From positions 1-64,000 of the forward strand of contig JASJCB010000027.1 of assembly GCA_030066195.1 (NCBI GenBank): a stretch of 64,000 bases of DNA. The letters run 5' to 3'. The notes under the pieces were generated by a model. The model was not told where the DNA came from, made no database searches, and was given only the letters and a program-made list of their open reading frames with translations. Positions 59,099 to 64,000 of the stretch are shown here, in pieces (within the stretch, counting starts at the first letter, position 1; every line of letters begins with the position of its first letter). Source of the DNA: Acidobacteriota bacterium. Lineage in GTDB: Bacteria; Acidobacteriota; Holophagae; Acanthopleuribacterales; Acanthopleuribacteraceae. The position numbers and the translations under genes were made by a program.

Positions 59099-60403
59099 TT
59101 GAGGCGTGATGTAGCAAGGCATCTAGAGAATTGGAAGCGTCAGGAGCGGCGACAGGTGCTTTTGCTGAGGGGGGCGCGGCAGGTAGGCAAGACCTGGTCC
59201 GCCCGCAAATTGGGGGAATCCTTCCCTCACTTTCTGGAAGTCAACTTCGATGAAATCCCGGAGGTCGCAAGGTTTTGGGAAGGCGCCCTCACCCCGGGGG
59301 CCATTGTCGAACAATTATCGGCCTATTTCGATGTACCGGTTATTCCCGGCAAAACCTTGCTCTTCCTGGATGAAATTCAGGCATGTCCCAATGCTTTGCG
59401 TTCCCTTCGCTACTTTTATGAAAAAATGCCCGACCTGCACGTTATTGGGGCCGGCTCTCTATTGGCCTTCTCGTTGGACCAGATTCCATCTTTCGGAGTC
59501 GGTCGTATCACCTCTCTGTATATGTACCCTTTGACCTTTTACGAGTTTCTTGACGCGGTGGGTGGAGGCGGCCTTCGCTCCATGGTTTCAAAACCCTCTC
59601 AAGAACCCCTGGCCGACCCAATTCACAACAAACTACTGGAAAAATATCGGATCTATCAAATGATCGGCGGATTGCCCGCGGTAGTGGCGCATTATAGTCA
59701 AAACAGTGATCTGAGGGGTTGTCGAAACCTGTTGGATAATCTGGTAACCTCCTACCAGGATGATTTCGCAAAATATAAAAAGCGCTCGCCGGTCCTTAAA
59801 ATTCAAGAAGTGTTTCAAGCCGTTCCCTTCCAAGCGGGCCGCAAATTCAAATACGTAGATGTGGCCGGCGGAGAAAAAACACACGGCTATCGAGATGCGT
59901 TGGACCTGTTGATCAAGGCCGGGCTTGCTTATAAGATCCATCACACATCCGCCCGCGGAATACCTCTTGGTGCTCAGGTGGATCCCCGGAAATTCAAGGT
60001 CATCCTATTCGACCTGGGGATCCATCAAAACCTGTTGGGGCTGGATTTCAAGCAAGGTCTTCTACCGGGGCCGGAAACCTTGATCAACAAAGGGCCTGTC
60101 GCCGAATGTTTTGCCGGGTTGGAGGTAATCGCTCAATCCTCACGCCCGCCGGGTGTTTATTACTGGCATCGCGAGGCGCGCTCCAGCAATGCCGAGGTGG
60201 ATTATGTGATTCAAATTGGAAAACAGATTGTCCCTATAGAGATCAAATCGAGCAGAAGGGGTCAAATGCAAAGCATGCATTTATTTTTGGCAGACAGGCC
60301 GGATTGTTACGGCGTCCGCGCCTCTCACGAAAATTTCGGCGCCATGGACCGTATCCGCATTATGCCGCTGTATGCCGTCTCCAATTTAGTGCGCGAAACC
60401 TGA
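59099..60403 (+). CDS. AAA_14/DUF4143 family ATP-binding protein
   Basis: A 434-residue two-domain protein. N-terminal AAA ATPase: Walker A LLRGARQVGKTWSA, Walker B LLFLDEIQACPNAL, sensor VIGAGSLLAF. C-terminal DUF4143 domain: a winged-helix-like part, then a nuclease-like fold (YYWHREARSSNAEVDYVIQI, IVPIEIKSSRRGQ) with the E-V-D...E-I-K pattern of restriction-like enzymes. These genes are frequent, mobile and mostly uncharacterised. The TTG start at 59099 gives the usual N-terminus; a weak CGGGG precedes it. It is isolated, behind three iterons. Confidence 0.9.
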   Translation: MRRDVARHLENWKRQERRQVLLLRGARQVGKTWSARKLGESFPHFLEVNFDEIPEVARFWEGALTPGAIVEQLSAYFDVPVIPGKTLLFLDEIQACPNALRSLRYFYEKMPDLHVIGAGSLLAFSLDQIPSFGVGRITSLYMYPLTFYEFLDAVGGGGLRSMVSKPSQEPLADPIHNKLLEKYRIYQMIGGLPAVVAHYSQNSDLRGCRNLLDNLVTSYQDDFAKYKKRSPVLKIQEVFQAVPFQAGRKFKYVDVAGGEKTHGYRDALDLLIKAGLAYKIHHTSARGIPLGAQVDPRKFKVILFDLGIHQNLLGLDFKQGLLPGPETLINKGPVAECFAGLEVIAQSSRPPGVYYWHREARSSNAEVDYVIQIGKQIVPIEIKSSRRGQMQSMHLFLADRPDCYGVRASHENFGAMDRIRIMPLYAVSNLVRET

Positions 60404-60466
60404 TTCCAGTTCTCCTGGATTGCCCGGTCGAATGCGTCAATTGCTTACGGGCTGTCTCGTTGCAGG

Positions 60467-61219
60467 TTACTTGCGGTAACGGGCCAGGACCTCGTGGAAC
60501 TTGCCCTCGGTCCAACACTCGGCGAAGAGAGCGGTCTCGCGTTCCCTGAAGGTGTCGATGTCGTCGCGGTAGAGCTGCCGCGACAGTTCCAGGAAGGCGG
60601 CTACGGCGCGGGGGTCGTTTTCGTGAATCTTTCGGGCCAGGCCGAGCACCTCGTCCATCAGGTTTTCGCGGGGCACGATCTGGTCGATGAAACCCACGCG
60701 CAGGGCTTCCTCGGCCGTGGTGTCCTCCGCCGTCAGGAACAATCGCAGAGCCCTGCCTCTGCCCACCATGCGAAACAGGCGCAATCCGCCGCCCCAGCCG
60801 GTAATAATACCGTTCCTGGCCTGACGGAAGGAGAAATGTGCGCCCTCGACCGCAATGCGGAAGTGGCAAGCGGTCAGGATCTCGCAACCGCCGCCGTAAC
60901 TATTGCCGTTGACCGCGCCGATCACCACCCGCGGCCCGTGATAAATGCGGTCCAGGATGCGCTGCATGCGATGGGACATGGCCAGCACGTGTTTTTCCTC
61001 GGTCATGCCGGCAAAGTATTTGAGATCGCCGCCGGAACAAAACGTCTTTTCACCCGCGCCGGTCAATACGATGGTGCGAATGCTATCATCTTCCTCGATC
61101 CGAGTGATCGCGGCTTCAAATTGAGACATGGTATCGGCGTCCAAGGCATTGTGCACCGTCTCGCGGTTGATGGTCAGCGTGGCAATCCCGTCGGCAAATT
61201 CGGTCAACAGTGAACTCAT
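60467..61219 (-). CDS. Enoyl-CoA hydratase/isomerase family protein
   Basis: A 250-residue crotonase-fold protein. The oxyanion hole is formed by FCSGGDLKYF and GNSYGGGCEIL; the second catalytic region is RQARNGIITGWGG, where the Glu of classical hydratases is Gly/Asn-type, so it may be an isomerase, decarboxylase or hydrolase rather than a hydratase. The ATG at 61219 has GGAG 8 nt upstream. It stands alone and its pathway is not evident. Confidence 0.88.
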   Translation of the reverse strand: MSSLLTEFADGIATLTINRETVHNALDADTMSQFEAAITRIEEDDSIRTIVLTGAGEKTFCSGGDLKYFAGMTEEKHVLAMSHRMQRILDRIYHGPRVVIGAVNGNSYGGGCEILTACHFRIAVEGAHFSFRQARNGIITGWGGGLRLFRMVGRGRALRLFLTAEDTTAEEALRVGFIDQIVPRENLMDEVLGLARKIHENDPRAVAAFLELSRQLYRDDIDTFRERETALFAECWTEGKFHEVLARYRK

Positions 61220-61425
61220 GAAAAGCTCCAAGTCGCTGGTTTCAAGCACATAGACCGGCGCGATCATACCCGGCCTCGCAAGTTTCCTAGAGTAGCACAC
61301 CTACTGAAACGGGCAGGAAGGAAAAATGCCGGGAGGCGGGTCGAAAACGCATCAGTTTCCACGGACTTTTAATGAAACAAACTTTCCCCGCGGGTGCTCG
61401 ATACCCGGCCGAGAGCCCGAACGCG

Positions 61426-61452
61426 AAAAGGGAAGGGCGCAGGCCCTTCCCT
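61426..61452 (-). terminator. Terminator of the pnt operon
   Basis: GGGAAGGG/CCCTTCCC hairpin with a 6-nt loop (61430-61451), followed for leftward transcripts by TTTTC, 40 nt past the pntB stop. Confidence 0.7.
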
Positions 61453-61490
61453 CTTACCTTGCAACTGGAAACCGGCAACTTGTAACTTGC

Positions 61491-62921
61491 TTAGTCCAGT
61501 TCCTTGATCTCTTTGACCAGGTCGCCCATGATCTTTTTGGCGTCGCCGAAGAGCATGAGGTTGTTGTCGTAGTTGAACAAGTCGTTGGGAATGGCCGCGA
61601 AACCCGGGCTGAGGCTCCGTTTGATGACGAAGCTGGTTTTCGCTTCCCAAACCTTGAGCACCGGCATCCCGTAGATGGGGCTGTCATTCTCGGTGATCGC
61701 CGCGGGATTGACCACGTCGTTGGCGCCCAAAACGATCGAGACATCCGCGTTTTTGAAGTCCTCGTTGATATCGTCCAAGTCCTTCAATTGCTCGTGCGGC
61801 ACGTTGGACTCGGCCAGGAGTACGTTCATGTGACCGGGCATTCGACCGGCCACCGGGTGGATGGCATAGCGTACGCGGGCGCCGCGTTTGATGAGGGCGT
61901 CGGCGAATTCCTTGGTGACGTGTTGGGCCTGGGCCACGGCCAGGCCGTAACCGGGCACCACGATCACTTCGTGGGCGCCTTCCAGGATCATGGCCGCTTC
62001 CTCGGCGCCGCAGGACTTGACGTTCGGGTAGGCGTCGCCGCCCTTGCCTCCGCCGCCTGCCGCGGGTTCCGCGCCGAAGCCGCCGAAGAGCACGTTGGCC
62101 AGCGAGCGGTTCATGGCCTTACACATGATTTGCGTGAGGATCAAACCGGAGGCCCCGACCAGGGCGCCGCTGATGATAAGCACGTTGTTGGTCAGGACGA
62201 AGCCGGCCGCGGCCGCCGCGATTCCGGAGTAGGAGTTCAGCAATGAGATAACCACCGGCATATCGGCGCCGCCGATGGGGATGACCAGCAGCACGCCCAA
62301 CAGCAGGGCGATGGCGACGACGGCGATAACGGCGGTCCGGGCACTACCCACCACGGGCAGTTCCGCGGTCAATCCCGAACCGGATTCAGCGCCCGTCACG
62401 GTCAGTACGATCAAGGCGATCGCACCCAGCAACAGGATTGCATTCAACAGGTGTTGGCCCGGGAACAAGATGGGCTGCCCGGAAACGGTGCCGTTCAGTT
62501 TCCCGAAGGCGATCAAGCTACCGGTGAAGGTAACGCCGCCGATGAGGATGGACAGGAAGGTGGTGACCGTGTTGTCGACAGTCGAAAACTGAAAGCCGAC
62601 GGCAAACACCAGCGAGGAGGCAACCAGGGCCGAGGCGCCGCCGCCGAAGCCGTTGAAGATGGCCACCATTTCGGGCATGGCCGTCATCTTCACCTTCAGG
62701 GCCAGGATGGACCCGACCAGACCGCCCAATACCATGCCGGCAATGATCCAGCGGTAGTCCACGGTGCCCATGTCCAGAAGGGTGGCGACCACGGCCAGAA
62801 ACATGGCGGACGAGGACAGCATGTTGCCGCGACGGGCGGTTTTCACTTTGGTCAACATCTTCAAGCCCATGATGAAGAGGATGGAAGCAATCAGGTAAAG
62901 CAGTGCAACGATGGTATTCAA
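61491..62921 (-). CDS. pntB: NAD(P) transhydrogenase subunit beta
   Basis: A 476-residue membrane subunit of the proton-translocating transhydrogenase. About eight to nine membrane helices fill residues 1-260; the NADP-binding domain III follows with VIVVPGYGLAVAQAQH, HPVAGRMPGHMNVLLAES, VLGANDVVNPAA and SPIYGMPVLKVWEAK. It couples proton entry to NADPH formation. Starts 1 bp after the pntA2 stop. Confidence 0.97.
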   Translation of the reverse strand: MNTIVALLYLIASILFIMGLKMLTKVKTARRGNMLSSSAMFLAVVATLLDMGTVDYRWIIAGMVLGGLVGSILALKVKMTAMPEMVAIFNGFGGGASALVASSLVFAVGFQFSTVDNTVTTFLSILIGGVTFTGSLIAFGKLNGTVSGQPILFPGQHLLNAILLLGAIALIVLTVTGAESGSGLTAELPVVGSARTAVIAVVAIALLLGVLLVIPIGGADMPVVISLLNSYSGIAAAAAGFVLTNNVLIISGALVGASGLILTQIMCKAMNRSLANVLFGGFGAEPAAGGGGKGGDAYPNVKSCGAEEAAMILEGAHEVIVVPGYGLAVAQAQHVTKEFADALIKRGARVRYAIHPVAGRMPGHMNVLLAESNVPHEQLKDLDDINEDFKNADVSIVLGANDVVNPAAITENDSPIYGMPVLKVWEAKTSFVIKRSLSPGFAAIPNDLFNYDNNLMLFGDAKKIMGDLVKEIKELD

Positions 62922-62922
62922 T

Positions 62923-63207
62923 CTACTTCCCCTTTGACTTGAACATCGCCAACATGCGGTCGGTAACCATAAAACCGCCGACCACGTTGATGGTGGCGAA
63001 GGTAATGGCGACGAATCCCAGGATATTGGCCAGGTCTACATTGGCGGTTTTGGCGCAGAACAGGGCGCCGACAATGGTGATGCCCGAGACGGCGTTGGCC
63101 CCGGACATAAGCGGCGTGTGCAGGGTGGGCGGGATCTTGGTAATGATCTCGAAGCCTACAAACACGGCCAGGGCAAAGACATAGATTCCTATCAATAGTG
63201 GTGACAT
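62923..63207 (-). CDS. pntA2: NAD(P) transhydrogenase subunit alpha, part 2
   Basis: A 94-residue protein with three membrane helices (LLIGIYVFALAVFVGFEIIT, GANAVSGITIVGALFC, ILGFVAITFATINVVGGFMV), matching the membrane part of PntA in organisms where alpha is split. AAGGAGG lies 6-7 nt before the ATG, which overlaps the pntA1 stop (TGATG). Confidence 0.95.
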   Translation of the reverse strand: MSPLLIGIYVFALAVFVGFEIITKIPPTLHTPLMSGANAVSGITIVGALFCAKTANVDLANILGFVAITFATINVVGGFMVTDRMLAMFKSKGK

Positions 63208-64000
63208 CAATTGCCTCCTTCGTCCAGGAGCTTCTTCGTGGGCTCGTGGCGCACGGCTCCGTCATGGGTCAGCAGGGCGCCGTCGGTAACGGGTTCCTCC
63301 AGGTCGATGACCAATTCCCCTTCCTTGGCGATGTGCGTCACCAGGTTCAACAGGTTGCGCGCGTAGAGTTGACTGGCGTGAACCTGCATCATGGCGGGTA
63401 GGTTCAACTCGCCGATGATGGTGACGCCGTGTTTGACCACGGTTTTGCCGGGTTCGGCCAGTTCGCAGTTCCCGCCCTGTTGGACGGCCAGATCCACGAT
63501 GACCGAACCTTCCGGCATCTGCTTGACGATATCTTCGTTGATCAGAACGGGAGCGGGCCGTCCGGGGATGAGCGCGGTGGTAATGACCACGTCGGCCTGG
63601 GCCATGCGTTTGCCCACTTCCTCGCGCTGGCGGCGCAGGAAATCTTCGCTCTGTTCCTTGGCGTAACCGCCCTGGTCCTCCATATCCTCGTCGGTTTCAA
63701 CCATGATGAACTTGGCGCCTAGACTCTCGATCTGTTCCTTCACGGCCAGGCGGACGTCGGAGGCTTCCACGGTGGCGCCCAGGCGACGGGCGGTGGCGAT
63801 GGCTTGGAGCCCGGCCACACCGGCGCCCAGGATCACGACCTTGGCCGGGGTGATGGTGCCGGCGGCGGTCATCAGCAGGGGAAAGTACTTACCCAGGGCA
63901 TTGGCGCCCAACAGTACGGCCTTGTAGCCGGCGATGGATGCCTGAGAGCTCAGCGAATCCATCTTCTGGGCAATGGTGATGCGCGGCACCAGGTTCATGG
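63207..64000 (-). CDS. pntA1: NAD(P) transhydrogenase subunit alpha, part 1 (5' end outside window)
   Basis: The C-terminal 264 residues of the NAD-binding alpha-1 subunit. Visible: SSQASIAGYKAVLLGA, the Rossmann motif VVILGAGVAGLQAIATA with ADP-ribose-binding SDVRL, the mobile-loop region ADVVITTALIPGRPAPVLI, and GSVIVDLAVQQGGNCELAEP. The frame runs off the right edge. It is first in the pntA1-pntA2-pntB operon, with one-base overlap to pntA2. Confidence 0.95.
   Translation of the reverse strand, partial: MNLVPRITIAQKMDSLSSQASIAGYKAVLLGANALGKYFPLLMTAAGTITPAKVVILGAGVAGLQAIATARRLGATVEASDVRLAVKEQIESLGAKFIMVETDEDMEDQGGYAKEQSEDFLRRQREEVGKRMAQADVVITTALIPGRPAPVLINEDIVKQMPEGSVIVDLAVQQGGNCELAEPGKTVVKHGVTIIGELNLPAMMQVHASQLYARNLLNLVTHIAKEGELVIDLEEPVTDGALLTHDGAVRHEPTKKLLDEGGN

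Overview
The window is dense, moderately GC-rich bacterial chromosome with short intergenic gaps and genes on both strands. The TonB-dependent receptor, secreted metalloprotease, PntAB transhydrogenase and two-component proteins point to a free-living Gram-negative heterotroph. There is no rRNA or other strong phylogenetic marker. The mix (ArsS, many hybrid kinases, CHAD, M12-PPC protease, Maf/DUF115 glycosylation protein, unusual ArgRS) would suit an Acidobacteriota- or deltaproteobacteria-like lineage, but that is inference. No phage, transposase, integrase or CRISPR array was seen.

Left part (1-26 kb). A 5'-cut gene with a duplicated domain runs into a block of palindromes and direct repeats. 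Next come an arsenosugar pair (AhpD-like protein and ArsS), a HAD phosphatase, a degenerate 42-bp repeat array, a DUF1761 membrane protein, and a GT2-GT4 glycosyltransferase pair divergent from a REC-GAF-GGDEF diguanylate cyclase. They are followed by a lone URC4 protein, a deoxyribosyltransferase-like/XRE fusion with a membrane protein, Pol IV with a PilZ protein, a MetF-like/SDR pair, a BlaI-M56 sensor operon with a visible operator and an unusual STN domain, a secreted M12 metalloprotease, an M28 peptidase, a single-domain response regulator, a CyuA-type desulfidase and a hybrid kinase with two degenerate receivers.

Middle (26-45 kb). An FmdB-like protein, an overlapping CHAD-ParA pair, a FixL-like PAS hybrid kinase, a HEAT-repeat protein ending in a receiver domain, an ArgRS with an inserted tRNA-binding domain, and a DUF115 motility-accessory protein. 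An iron section follows: a FecA-like TonB receptor, a second repeat array with a long inverted repeat, then feoA, feoB and a 57-aa FeoB-associated Cys-rich protein. Three copies of TGAGA-N5-TCTCA at the fecA-like and feoA promoters look like Fur boxes.

Right part (45-64 kb). A sigma-54-type promoter with clustered upstream half-sites appears to drive a structured small RNA of about 205 nt. Beyond it are an M28 aminopeptidase, the recR-ybaB-dnaX-SRP RNA-tRNA-Ser block (dnaX has an A10 slippage site), a 1.6-kb segment with a beta-propeller gene and a secreted 8-Cys peptide gene between an sdaA 3'-end fragment and intact sdaA, prfB with its programmed +1 frameshift, a purF-nif3 pair, an SDR-QueD-like-Maf run, a DUF4143 ATPase behind three 33-bp-spaced iterons, an enoyl-CoA hydratase, and the pntA1-pntA2-pntB operon cut by the window end.
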